A stretch of DNA of 32,843 nucleotides from positions 1 to 32,843 of the forward strand of contig CANQDT010000027.1 in NCBI GenBank assembly GCA_947593735.1, written 5' to 3'. Below the pieces are notes generated by a model that was given only the letters and a program-made list of their open reading frames with translations, was not told the DNA's origin and did no database searches. This stretch comes from an uncultured Lachnospiraceae bacterium. Lineage in GTDB: Bacteria; Bacillota; Clostridia; Lachnospirales; Lachnospiraceae. Below are positions 6,864 to 14,208 of this stretch, one piece after another; positions within the stretch are counted from its first letter, which is position 1, and each line of letters starts with the position of its first letter. The translations under genes were made by a program, and so were the position numbers.

Positions 6864-7076
6864 TTATTCTTTCATTTCCGGCAAACCGGCAAGGGACGTC
6901 AGCAGGGACGTGACGCCGGAAAGAGCGGCTGTCCCAAGGACGATCTTCCAGTTTACCTGCGTGATCGTAGCGGCGGCAGGCAAAAGGGATACCGTCGTCT
7001 GCGCCACTGTTTTTAACGCCCGGATACCGGCGGCTTTCAGCCACTTCCGCACCCGCTTCTGTTTTGTCTGACTCAT
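6864..7076 (-). CDS. Phage holin (r1t-like)
   Basis: A 70-residue protein with a basic N-terminus (M-S-Q-T-K-Q-K-R-V-R-K-W-L-K-A-A-G-I-R-A-L-K-T) and two membrane-spanning segments (about 20-40 and 45-65), ending L-T-S-L-A-G-L-P-E. This matches the small r1t-type holins of Firmicutes phages, which form the pores that let endolysin reach the wall. The start at 7076 has GGAGGG upstream. It is the first gene inside the cotJC element, reading toward the left border. No endolysin or other lysis gene is left, so it is probably a remnant, though its frame is intact. Confidence 0.75.
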   Translation of the reverse strand: MSQTKQKRVRKWLKAAGIRALKTVAQTTVSLLPAAATITQVNWKIVLGTAALSGVTSLLTSLAGLPEMKE

Positions 7077-7141
7077 TGAATTTCCCTCCTTCTCCCGTGC
7101 CTGTTTCCCCGTTTTCTGCCTGTTTTTTCCCAATAAATCTA

Positions 7142-7169
7142 TTGATTTTCCCGCAAAGCATGTTATAAT
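7142..7169 (+). promoter_or_regulatory. Promoter of the tRNA-Val / tRNA-Ala pair
   Basis: TTGATT (7142-7147) and TATAAT (7164-7169) with a 16-bp spacer, 9 bp before the mature tRNA-Val 5' end. The perfect -10 suggests the tRNAs are expressed from inside the element. Confidence 0.7.
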
Positions 7170-7178
7170 AGTCAGCAG

Positions 7179-7252
7179 GGAAGCATAGCTCAGCCGGGAT
7201 GAGCGTTCGCCTGACACGCGAGAGGTCATGGGTTCGAGCCCCATTGCTTCCA
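7179..7252 (+). tRNA. tRNA-Val (GAC)
   Basis: The acceptor stem GGAAGCA (7179-7185) pairs with TGCTTCC (7245-7251), discriminator A at 7252. The anticodon stem TTCGC/GCGAG encloses loop CTGACAC, giving anticodon GAC (7213-7215). The T-arm carries GGTTCGAGCCC. CCA is not encoded. It reads valine codons GUC and GUU. It lies inside the cotJC intervening element, so excision would remove it from the chromosome. Confidence 0.93.
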
Positions 7253-7256
7253 CTTT

Positions 7257-7328
7257 GGGGCATTAGCGCAGCGGGAGCGCGCCACACTGGCAGTGTGGAG
7301 GTCACGGGTTCAAACCCCGTATGCTCCA
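7257..7328 (+). tRNA. tRNA-Ala (GGC)
   Basis: The acceptor stem GGGGCAT (7257-7263) pairs with ATGCTCC (7321-7327), one G-T pair, discriminator A at 7328. The anticodon stem CCACA/TGTGG encloses CTGGCAG, giving anticodon GGC. CCA is not encoded. It begins 4 bp after tRNA-Val and shares its promoter; a T-run (7329-7336) follows directly. Confidence 0.93.
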
Positions 7329-7382
7329 TTTTTTTTGCGCTTTTTTCATTTCCTCCCCGGCGGCGGATCGCCCTATCATCTT

Positions 7383-7634
7383 TTATGCCCGAACAATCGG
7401 ATCGGTGACGGGCTGCGCGAAATATCCCTGTAATTTTTCGGATAATTCTTCCAATATGCCGGCGACGTCCTCCTCCGATCTCTCCCCGCCGTCCGGATCA
7501 GCGATCCGGATCCTGGTATGATCTATTTTTTGTTCATATACAATGCTCCCGTCTTCCAACTTCCCACTGCCATTCTTTTTTTCTATCTTATTCTGTTTAT
7601 CTCCTGTCCAATGCACCCTTTTCTTCACCGGCAC
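7383..7634 (-). CDS. Small hypothetical protein, divergent from recombinase 2
   Basis: An 83-codon frame from GTG 7634: a basic, polar N-terminus followed by K-L-E-D-G-S-I-V-Y-E-Q and an acidic helix (E-E-D-V-A-G-I-L-E-E-L-S-E). I do not recognise it. The ribosome site is weak, and translation could instead start further in, so the N-terminus is unsure. Its place, facing away from the recombinase gene inside a minimal excisable element, makes a recombination directionality factor conceivable, but no motif shows this. Confidence 0.4.
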   Translation of the reverse strand: MPVKKRVHWTGDKQNKIEKKNGSGKLEDGSIVYEQKIDHTRIRIADPDGGERSEEDVAGILEELSEKLQGYFAQPVTDPIVRA

Positions 7635-7717
7635 GATATTCCAGAGCCCTTTCTATCACTTTCCGGCAAATGTACTATCCGCCGGCGGCATACCATACAA
7701 TACACAGAGGTGATACG

Positions 7718-9316
7718 ATGCCATATTGTTTATATCTCCGCAAATCAAGAGCGGATGCGGAAGCGGAACTACGCGGGGAAGGAGAAACCCTGGCAAGGCA
7801 CGAAGCCGCCCTGATGGCGCTCGCCCGCCGATTTTCCTACGACGTCGCCGCGGTTTACCGGGAAATCGTCTCCGGAGAGACCATCGCCGCGCGCCCGGAA
7901 ATGCAGCGTCTTTTACAGGATGTGGAACTGGAAAAATGGGACGGCGTACTGGTGATGGAAGTAGAACGGCTCGCGCGGGGCGACACGGTCGATCAGGGCA
8001 TTGTGGCGCGGACGTTCCAATATTCCGGGACAAAAATCATTACGCCGATGAAAGTATACGACCCGGCAAATGAGTTTGACGAAGAATATTTTGAATTTGG
8101 ATTATTTATGTCGAGACGGGAATATAAGACGATCAACCGGCGGCTCCAGGCAGGGCGCTTCGCGTCCGTAAAGGAGGGAAAGTATGTAGGCAGCCGCCCT
8201 CCGTACGGATACCGCCGGATCCGGCTGGCGCAGGAGAAAGGCTTTACCCTGGAACCCGTTCCGGAACAGGCGCGCGTCGTCCAACTGATCTTTGACCTGT
8301 ACGCAAACGGGGAACCGCAGCCCGACGGTTCTCTCCGACCACTCGGCGCGGATCGGATCTGCAAAAAGCTCAACGCCATGAACATACCATCCCAGAAAGA
8401 CGGCATATGGACGGTTTCTTCCATCCGGGACATCCTGAAAAATCCGGTTTATATCGGTAAAATCCGATGGAACGCCCGTCCCGCCAAAAAAATGATCTCC
8501 AACGGCGAAGTCGTCCGCCGGCGCGTCCGCGCCGCGGAGGACGCGCGCATAGTCGTCGACGGCATTCATCCCGCGATCATTGACGACCAACTGTTTTTTC
8601 AGGCGCAGAAACGGGCGTCCCATCCGCATTGCCCGCTTTCTGAACAATCCTCCGTGAAAAACCCGCTCGCGGGCGTCGTCGTCTGCGGATTGTGCGGCAG
8701 GACGATGATCCGCCGTCCGGCGGGCGGAAACCGGACCGGCGACGTCCTCATGTGCCCGGAACCATCCTGCGGCAACGTCAGCGCTTCCCTGTTCCTCGTG
8801 GAACAGCGCGTGATGCAGGGACTGGCGACGTGGGCAGGCGGATATCGGATTCCATGGAACGCCCGTCCCGAAAAGAGGCGCGACCCGATCTTCCCCGTTC
8901 AAAAAGCCGCGCTTGCGCGCGCGGCTGGCGAATTGCGGCAGTGGAACAGCCAGCTGGACAACGCGCACGATCTTCTGGAGCAGGGCGTCTATTCGGCGGA
9001 TGTCTTTCAGGAACGCGCGCGCTATCTGAAAAGAAAAATCGGCGATGCGGAAACCGCCGTGCGATCCCTCCGGGACTCTGTCCGTCAGGAACCGCCCTGC
9101 GGCAAAAACACGTTGCCCGTTTCTCCGCCCGCCGACCGGATTTCCGATCTCTACTGGCTTTTGCCGTCCGCCCAGGCAAAAAATGAGATGCTCCGGCTGC
9201 TGCTGAAAAAAATTATTTACAAAAAAACGGCGGATGGCAGGTACCGGGATTCTTTCCCGGATGATTTTGAACTGACCTTATATCCGAGGCTGCCGAAGCA
9301 GCCCCGTCCTTTCTGA
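7718..9316 (+). CDS. Large serine recombinase 2 (excisionase/integrase of the cotJC element)
   Basis: A 532-residue serine recombinase with catalytic S10 in Y-L-R-K-S-R, the segments E-I-V-S-G-E-T-I-A-A-R-P-E-M and M-E-V-E-R-L-A-R-G, a recombinase domain containing P-P-Y-G-Y and I-L-K-N-P-V-Y-I-G-K, and a zinc ribbon (C-G-L-C ... C-P-E-P-S-C). A helical region and a basic end follow. ATG 7718 has AGAGG 7 nt upstream; the 16 extra upstream codons lack support. It is GC-rich like the host genes, hinting at long residence. Its stop lies 15 bp before the right core GAAGAAT, the usual place for the recombinase that moves the element. It should catalyse in-frame rebuilding of cotJC, as skin recombinases do for sigK. 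Confidence 0.9.
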   Translation: MPYCLYLRKSRADAEAELRGEGETLARHEAALMALARRFSYDVAAVYREIVSGETIAARPEMQRLLQDVELEKWDGVLVMEVERLARGDTVDQGIVARTFQYSGTKIITPMKVYDPANEFDEEYFEFGLFMSRREYKTINRRLQAGRFASVKEGKYVGSRPPYGYRRIRLAQEKGFTLEPVPEQARVVQLIFDLYANGEPQPDGSLRPLGADRICKKLNAMNIPSQKDGIWTVSSIRDILKNPVYIGKIRWNARPAKKMISNGEVVRRRVRAAEDARIVVDGIHPAIIDDQLFFQAQKRASHPHCPLSEQSSVKNPLAGVVVCGLCGRTMIRRPAGGNRTGDVLMCPEPSCGNVSASLFLVEQRVMQGLATWAGGYRIPWNARPEKRRDPIFPVQKAALARAAGELRQWNSQLDNAHDLLEQGVYSADVFQERARYLKRKIGDAETAVRSLRDSVRQEPPCGKNTLPVSPPADRISDLYWLLPSAQAKNEMLRLLLKKIIYKKTADGRYRDSFPDDFELTLYPRLPKQPRPF

Positions 9317-9323
9317 TACCCTG

Positions 9324-9338
9324 CGCGGACAGAAGAAT
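9324..9338. other. attR of the cotJC intervening element
   Basis: The element arm CGCGGACAG (9324-9332) runs into the core GAAGAAT (9332-9338), after which the cotJC frame continues T-TG-GCA-CAT. The arm is the exact reverse complement of CTGTCCGCG at the left border. Confidence 0.8.
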
Positions 9339-9760
9339 TGGCACATATGGAAATGATCTGCACCATTGTTTATCAGCTGACCAGGAACCTCTCTCCAGAA
9401 GATCTGAAAAAATCCGGTTTTGACGCGTACTATGCCGATCACACGACCGGACTTTATCCGGTGGACGCAAACGGCGTGCCGTTCAGCGCCTCGATCTTCC
9501 AGTCGACCGGCGACCCGATCGCCGACCTTCACGAAGACCTCGCTGCGGAACAGAAAGCGAGGATCACTTACGACAACATTCTCCGGCTGGTCAAAGACCC
9601 GGATGTCTGCGACGTCATCCGTTATCTGAGAGAGCGGGAAATTGTCCATTATCAGAGATTCGGCGAAGCGCTCAGGATTGTCCAGGATAATCTGAACAGC
9701 AAGAACTTCTATGCATTCAATCCGTCCTTTGATACGGACTGTGCCTGCGTCAATCGCTGA
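9332..9760 (+). CDS. cotJC: cotJC 3' part (spore-coat manganese catalase), interrupted
   Basis: From the core the frame reads E-E-L-A-H-M-E-M-I-C-T-I-V-Y-Q-L-T-R-N-L and runs to TGA at 9758-9760, the C-terminal two thirds of CotJC. Predicted Mn ligands are the H of L-A-H, the E of A-E-Q-K-A-R and the H of I-V-H-Y-Q-R-F-G-E-A. As it stands it has no proper start (TTG 9338 has no ribosome site) and lacks the first ligands, so it is probably silent in vegetative cells. Rebuilding needs removal of the 2505-bp element and of the left element. CotJC is a coat protein made in the mother cell, where irreversible excision costs nothing. A terminator follows at 9789. Confidence 0.87.
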   Translation, partial: EELAHMEMICTIVYQLTRNLSPEDLKKSGFDAYYADHTTGLYPVDANGVPFSASIFQSTGDPIADLHEDLAAEQKARITYDNILRLVKDPDVCDVIRYLREREIVHYQRFGEALRIVQDNLNSKNFYAFNPSFDTDCACVNR

Positions 9761-9788
9761 TCCCGAACCATTTTTTCCGGAAAAGAAA

Positions 9789-9822
9789 GGGGATATCCCG
9801 GCAGCCGCGCCTGGATATCCCC
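9789..9822. terminator. Bidirectional terminator between cotJC and the EamA gene
   Basis: A perfect 10-bp stem, GGGGATATCC (9789-9798) and GGATATCCCC (9813-9822), flanked by AAAAGAAA on the left and TTTTC on the right. It lies between two convergent genes and can serve both. Confidence 0.8.
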
Positions 9823-9855
9823 TGCTTTTCATTTTCATTTCATTTTTGTCTTTTT

Positions 9856-10758
9856 CTATTCGGTTCCCGCTTTTGCCGGAACATCAACCTGCGCCAGCAC
9901 AATGGCGGCAAACAGAAGCACACAGCCGAACAGTTCCCGCAGCGAAAGCACCTGGTGCAGCAGGATCCACCCGGCAAGGACGGAGACAATGGATTCTCCG
10001 CTTAAAATCAGCGAGGCGACGGTCGGCTTCACTGTCTTCTGCCCCATGATCTGAAGCGTATAAGCGACGCCGCATGAAAAAATCCCCGCGTAAAGAATTG
10101 GTATTTTCGCGTCGGCAATGGCAGGAAGCGACGGCTGCTCCCGGACAAGCGCAGGACCAAGGCAGCACATCCCCGTCACAAAAAACTGAATACAGGACAT
10201 TTTCACATTATCCGTCTTCGGCGCGAAATGATCGATCACAAGAATATGCCCCGTAAAAAAGAGCGCGCCCAACAACAGATATCCGTCCCCGGTCCCGATG
10301 CTCCATCCGTCCCTGACGCACAGAAAATACAGACCGACGAGCGCGACGCAGACACAGAACCATATTTTTTTATCCGTTTTCTTTCCAAAGACCATACTCA
10401 CGGCAGGGACAAGGACAATGTACAGGGCGGTCAGGAATCCCGCTTTTCCAACGGTCGTATATTGCAGCGCGATCTGCTGGGCGCTGCTTCCCAGGAACAG
10501 GAACAGCCCGCAGCATAGTCCGCCTGCAATCAGCGTTCCGGTTCCGCCTTCCTTTTGCCGCGCGTTCTCCTCCCTGTTCCGTGTCCGCATCCACCAGATA
10601 CAGGGAAGCAGGACGATACTGCCGAGAAAAGACCGGACGCAGTTGAATGTAAACGGTCCGACATAGTTCATACCGTCGCTCTGCGCGACAAACGCTACGC
10701 CCCAGATAACTGCCGTCAGGAACAACTGGATCGATCCGATCGTAGCTTTTTTGTTCAT
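9856..10758 (-). CDS. EamA/DMT-family membrane transporter
   Basis: A 300-residue protein made of about ten hydrophobic helices in two EamA repeats. The first opens with F-L-T-A-V-I-W-G-V-A-F-V-A-Q and the second with G-I-F-S-C-G-V-A-Y-T-L-Q-I-M-G-Q; the C-terminal helix is followed by a short polar tail. Members export or import small metabolites; the substrate cannot be told from sequence. The ATG at 10758 is chosen because AAGGAG lies just upstream; an in-frame ATG five codons earlier overlaps that site. It starts 20 bp after the alpha-galactosidase stop on the same strand, so the two probably form an operon. Confidence 0.85.
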   Translation of the reverse strand: MNKKATIGSIQLFLTAVIWGVAFVAQSDGMNYVGPFTFNCVRSFLGSIVLLPCIWWMRTRNREENARQKEGGTGTLIAGGLCCGLFLFLGSSAQQIALQYTTVGKAGFLTALYIVLVPAVSMVFGKKTDKKIWFCVCVALVGLYFLCVRDGWSIGTGDGYLLLGALFFTGHILVIDHFAPKTDNVKMSCIQFFVTGMCCLGPALVREQPSLPAIADAKIPILYAGIFSCGVAYTLQIMGQKTVKPTVASLILSGESIVSVLAGWILLHQVLSLRELFGCVLLFAAIVLAQVDVPAKAGTE

Positions 10759-10778
10759 TTTTTTCTCCTTCATCCGGT

Positions 10779-12989
10779 TCAGTCCGCCTTGTCAGGATCT
10801 TTTGCCCGGAGCCGCACCATCATACTGGAGAAATCCCTGGCGACGACCTGATTGTCGATATTGATCCCATAATTCATGAGCTGGCTCCCGGATAGTTCAT
10901 CCTTTCCGTCTACAACATATGTCTGATCCGGATCAAGCCCGTCCAGCCGCATCCGCGCCATCGGGGGATTGGCGGTCGTCAGCCGCTGATAATAAAACGC
11001 GACCGCTTCCTTCCGGTCATCCGAAACGATGATCCAGGCGGTCCCTTCCCCGTCGTACGGACTCAGCAAACGGTAAAACGTCCCGTACTGAACAAGCGAG
11101 CGGATCGACTTATACAGCGCCACCTGCTCCCTGACCGTCTGTTTTTCTTCCTCACTCATACTGGTCACATCCAGTTCATATCCAAAATTGCCCGCCATCG
11201 CGACCTTTCCGCGGAAATCAAGGGACGTCGTCCTGCCGGTCTGATGGTTCGGCACCGCTGAAACATGATTGGTCATCAAAGACAGCGGATAAACATAACT
11301 TGTCCCATACTGAATTTTGATCCGTTCGAGGCCGTCCGTATCGTCGCTGGTCCAGTTCTGCGGCATATAATGCATCATACCCGGATCGAAGCGTCCCCCT
11401 CCGCCCGCGCAGCTTTCAAATAATACATTGGGAAACGCGGATGTGATCGCCTCCAGCACCTCATACAGCCCGAGCATATAGCGGTGCGCCGTCTCCATCT
11501 GCCGGTCCGGTTCGAGCAGAGCCGACCCGATCTCCGTCATGTTCCGGTTCATATCCCATTTGACATATTCGATATTCGCGCTCCGGAGGACATTGCTGAT
11601 GCTCTGAATGATATATTCCCTTACGTCTTTTCTGGAATAATCCAGGAGAAGCTCCTGCCTCGCCTCCGTCCTGCGCCGGTTCGGCACATGCAGGCACCAG
11701 TCCGGGTGCGCGCGGTACAGGTTGCTGTCCGGGGAGATCGCTTCCGGTTCCAGCCATATTCCGAATTTCATCCCGGTTTTATTGATCTCCTCCGCCAGAT
11801 GTCCGAGCCCGTTCGGCAATTTCCGCTTATTCACGTACCAGTCGCCCAGAGAACAGTCGTCATTGTCCCGTTTTCCAAACCATCCGTCGTCAAGGACGAG
11901 CATTTCGATCCCGAGCTTGCTCGCTTCCCTGGCAATGGCTATGATCTTTTCCTCATCAAAATCAAAATACGTTCCTTCCCAGTTGTTGATCAGGATCGGC
12001 CGTTCCATCCGCTTATATTTTCCTCTCGCGAGCCGGTTCTGGTACAGCTTATGATATGTCTGGGACATACCGTTCAAGCCCTGGTCCGAGTAGGCGAGAA
12101 CCGCCTGCGGCGTCGTGAAGCTCTCTCCCGGCGCAAGCTTCCATCGGAAATCAAACGGATTGATCCCCATGACCACACGGGGATTTTCATATTGGTTCAG
12201 TTCAACCCCTCCATAAAAATTCCCGCTGTAAACCAAGCTGAACCCGTACGCCTCGCCCTGTTTCTCATTGGTATCCTTCGACACAAGCGCAAAGAAAGGA
12301 TTATACGCGTGGCTGCTCGCTCCCCTGCGGCTCTCGACCGACTGGACGCCCCGGACAACCGGCCGGCGGACGATCCGCCTCTCTCTCGTCCAGCTTCCGG
12401 GAAGGCTGATCATCTCAAACGGATCCTCCGGATAATCCATGCACATACTAAGCGCGCGCAAAACGCGAAGGGTCTCTGTTCCGTGATTCCGGATCTTTGC
12501 CGACCGGATCACCACGTCATATTCCTCAAAGACGGAATAATACAACTCCAGCGACACGTTCAGCAGCGGATCCTTCAATGTGATCACCAGCGTTTCCGCT
12601 TCCCCGTCCGACTCCGTATAAACACACGGAAGCCCTTCCAGCTTCGGGACGCCCGGGAAGATCCGATAAGAATCATAGAGAAATTCCGTGATGCGCGACC
12701 CGTTTTCCTGTTCGATCTGACATGCCGGCATCCTCATATCAGATGTACCGTAAAATGCGTATTCCGCCGGCATCGTATCCAGGGAAAACAGCGGATCCTC
12801 CTTCAGAAAAGCGGCATGCGTACACGGCCGTCCCATTTTGTGATCGATCTGGCGGACCACCGGATTTTTGACCTGCCCTCCCCAATAATAATGGGCAAGA
12901 TAGCGTCCGTGGACAACCCCCGCGATATAAGTAGAATGTCTGCCCTGCAGGATAAAACTTTTTTGGCTTTCATCGTAATAAATCCCCAT
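10779..12989 (-). CDS. Alpha-galactosidase, GH36 family
   Basis: A 736-residue cytoplasmic enzyme (no signal peptide) that removes terminal alpha-1,6-galactose from raffinose, stachyose or melibiose. It has the GH36 order: N-terminal beta domain, then a barrel with W-F-G-K-R-D-N-D ... L-G-D-W, the nucleophile aspartate in Y-V-K-W-D-M-N-R, the E-S-C-A-G-G-G-G-R-F-D segment and the acid/base aspartate in W-T-S-D-D-T-D, then a C-terminal beta domain. The length equals the family's usual 720-750. ATG 12989 follows GGAG; the earlier open frame is only the upstream palindrome. First gene of a probable two-gene operon with the EamA transporter. Confidence 0.93.
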   Translation of the reverse strand: MGIYYDESQKSFILQGRHSTYIAGVVHGRYLAHYYWGGQVKNPVVRQIDHKMGRPCTHAAFLKEDPLFSLDTMPAEYAFYGTSDMRMPACQIEQENGSRITEFLYDSYRIFPGVPKLEGLPCVYTESDGEAETLVITLKDPLLNVSLELYYSVFEEYDVVIRSAKIRNHGTETLRVLRALSMCMDYPEDPFEMISLPGSWTRERRIVRRPVVRGVQSVESRRGASSHAYNPFFALVSKDTNEKQGEAYGFSLVYSGNFYGGVELNQYENPRVVMGINPFDFRWKLAPGESFTTPQAVLAYSDQGLNGMSQTYHKLYQNRLARGKYKRMERPILINNWEGTYFDFDEEKIIAIAREASKLGIEMLVLDDGWFGKRDNDDCSLGDWYVNKRKLPNGLGHLAEEINKTGMKFGIWLEPEAISPDSNLYRAHPDWCLHVPNRRRTEARQELLLDYSRKDVREYIIQSISNVLRSANIEYVKWDMNRNMTEIGSALLEPDRQMETAHRYMLGLYEVLEAITSAFPNVLFESCAGGGGRFDPGMMHYMPQNWTSDDTDGLERIKIQYGTSYVYPLSLMTNHVSAVPNHQTGRTTSLDFRGKVAMAGNFGYELDVTSMSEEEKQTVREQVALYKSIRSLVQYGTFYRLLSPYDGEGTAWIIVSDDRKEAVAFYYQRLTTANPPMARMRLDGLDPDQTYVVDGKDELSGSQLMNYGINIDNQVVARDFSSMMVRLRAKDPDKAD

Positions 12990-13002
12990 CTTTTCTCCTG
13001 AA

Positions 13003-13028
13003 TGGCGTTTATGGTGCCATAAACGCCA
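13003..13028. promoter_or_regulatory. 26-bp palindrome before the alpha-galactosidase gene (probable operator)
   Basis: Two perfect 12-bp arms, TGGCGTTTATGG (13003-13014) and CCATAAACGCCA (13017-13028), around a 2-bp centre. It lies 14 bp upstream of the start codon, next to the ribosome site. It may be the operator of a sugar-responsive repressor or an RNA hairpin that limits translation. It does not resemble the CcpA cre consensus. Confidence 0.6.
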
Positions 13029-13063
13029 CATTCCCTTTCTTTTTATTTTTGTGTCATAGAACG

Positions 13064-13091
13064 GAAAGCCCTGTTCTTATTCAGGGCTTTC
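13064..13091 (-). terminator. Hairpin overlapping the deacetylase stop codon
   Basis: A 10-bp stem, GAAAGCCCTG (13064-13073) and CAGGGCTTTC (13082-13091), spans the last codons and stop of the deacetylase gene. No good U-run follows on the minus strand, so termination is uncertain. Confidence 0.45.
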
Positions 13092-14099
13092 TTCATCATC
13101 ATAATTAATATAATCGGCAGAGGCGTCGTCTGAATTTCCCTCGTCAGTCGCCGGCTTGTCCGGATTTTTTATCGTATTGTTTCCATATATGTTTCCGTCC
13201 TCCAGCTCGACATTCCGGTACTCGCACAGCTCTGAGACGGTCACAAACTGATATCCCTGCTTTTTTAATTCCGGAAGCAGGCGTTCCACCGCCGTCGCTG
13301 TCGTCTCGTACAGATCATGCATCAGCACGACCGACCCATCCTGGATCTGGGAGATCGCCGTATCGTATACCATATCCGCATCCCGGTTTTTCCAGTCCTG
13401 TGTGTCAACCGACCACAGGATCATCGGTTTGCCGACCGACGCGGATACGGTCTCATTGACCGCCCCTCCCGGCGGACGCAGAAGCGCGACCGGTTTGCCT
13501 GTATTCTTCTCTATCAATTTGCAGCTTTTGTTGACCTGATTCCTGATCGCTTCAGGGCTGAGCGTCGTCAGATCCGGATGATTATATGTATGGGTCGCGA
13601 TTTCGTCTCCCTTCGCGACGGCATTCTGCCCCGACCGGATATAATCCGTCATGCCGCTTTCCCACCGCTCGCCCAGATTAAAGAACGTGCAGCTGCCTCC
13701 ATTTTTTTCAAAAGCGGCAACGATGCGGTCCGTGACCGGCGAATACGGTCCGTCGTCAAACGTGAACGCTACCATCGGTCCATCCGGATCGACCACCGTC
13801 ATGGAAATTCCGTCGTCCGGGTCCGATTTCCCGGCATCCGGCTTGTCGGTATCCGATTTGTCCGTATCCGGTTCTTTTGAAGTATTCTTATCTGTGCCTG
13901 ACGCGGAAGAACCCTCCGCCGTCCTGTCGTCCTCTGAGGAGATCGTGCCGTCGTCCGCTTTCACGGTCTGTCCGTTCGCATCCTGAAATTTTGAATGGAT
14001 CTTCTTTCCAAGCGCGAACGCATCGATCAGCAGGACCATGCCGGTCATCAGCAGGACTCCGACCATTACAATTTTGCGCCGCTGTCTCATTCCATTCAT
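13077..14099 (-). CDS. Membrane-anchored polysaccharide deacetylase (NodB domain)
   Basis: A 340-residue protein: short basic N-terminus, one membrane helix (about 9-28), an acidic, serine- and lysine-rich linker with repeated S/P-D-x-D-K (50-97), then a NodB deacetylase domain. The metal and catalytic motifs are complete: T-F-D-D-G-P (113-118), H170-T-Y-N-H174-P, R-P-P-G-G (208-212) and L-M-H261-D. It should act outside the cell, removing acetyl groups from peptidoglycan GlcNAc/MurNAc or another surface glycan. The start is supported by GAGAGGAG upstream. A promoter, TTGCAA (14176-14181) and TATACT (14153-14158) with a 17-bp gap on the minus strand, shows it is transcribed alone. Confidence 0.9.
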   Translation of the reverse strand: MNGMRQRRKIVMVGVLLMTGMVLLIDAFALGKKIHSKFQDANGQTVKADDGTISSEDDRTAEGSSASGTDKNTSKEPDTDKSDTDKPDAGKSDPDDGISMTVVDPDGPMVAFTFDDGPYSPVTDRIVAAFEKNGGSCTFFNLGERWESGMTDYIRSGQNAVAKGDEIATHTYNHPDLTTLSPEAIRNQVNKSCKLIEKNTGKPVALLRPPGGAVNETVSASVGKPMILWSVDTQDWKNRDADMVYDTAISQIQDGSVVLMHDLYETTATAVERLLPELKKQGYQFVTVSELCEYRNVELEDGNIYGNNTIKNPDKPATDEGNSDDASADYINYDDEESPE

Positions 14100-14152
14100 G
14101 GCGTTTCTCCTCTCCTGTAAAGTTCCTTCCGGAATCGCTCCGGTTCTCTTTT

Positions 14153-14181
14153 AGTATAAGAAATTTTGATGCATGTTGCAA
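14153..14181 (-). promoter_or_regulatory. SigA-type promoter of the deacetylase gene
   Basis: Minus-strand TTGCAA (14176-14181), 17 bp, TATACT (14153-14158), about 54 bp before the deacetylase start. Confidence 0.65.
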
Positions 14182-14208
14182 GATTTATCTCCAAAATCAG
14201 CCAAAAAA

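Larger units (their letters stand above)
6827..9331. mobile_element. 2505-bp intervening element inside cotJC (collapsed prophage, skin-like)
   Basis: The sequence GAAGAAT stands at both borders (6827-6833 and 9332-9338). Removing one copy plus the DNA between joins G-T-E-E to L-A-H-M-E-M in frame and restores the manganese-catalase motif. Inside are a phage holin on the minus strand near the left end, two tRNA genes, a small ORF and a large serine recombinase whose stop lies 15 bp from the right core. The two inner flanks are inverted repeats (CTGTCCGCG at 6834-6842, CGCGGACAG at 9324-9332), which would meet around the core in the excised circle. The content, lysis gene at one end and integrase at the other, suggests a prophage that lost its middle. 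Confidence 0.88.

Noticed and set aside
7179-7328. The tRNA pair as an integration site of the elements.
   Set aside because: No tRNA 3'-end repeat is seen, and the gene frame and core repeats show that the target is cotJC; the tRNAs are inside the element.
7492-7510. TCCGGATC / GATCCGGA palindrome as an operator.
   Set aside because: It lies within the small ORF, and the GATCCGG string is very frequent in this GC-rich DNA.
7694-7701. CATACAAT resembles the -10 box of mother-cell SigE promoters, which would suit recombinase 2.
   Set aside because: A start about 7 bp downstream would fall inside the ribosome site, and no SigE-type -35 is found at 13-15 bp spacing, so I do not annotate it.
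9338-9760. The 3' cotJC piece as a self-standing catalase gene from TTG 9338.
   Set aside because: There is no ribosome site, the first two predicted metal ligands would be missing, and the upstream piece continues it in frame.
11484-13001. A 505-codon open frame antisense to the alpha-galactosidase gene.
   Set aside because: Composition is Arg/Pro/His-rich without motifs, and the opposite strand codes a complete GH36 enzyme.
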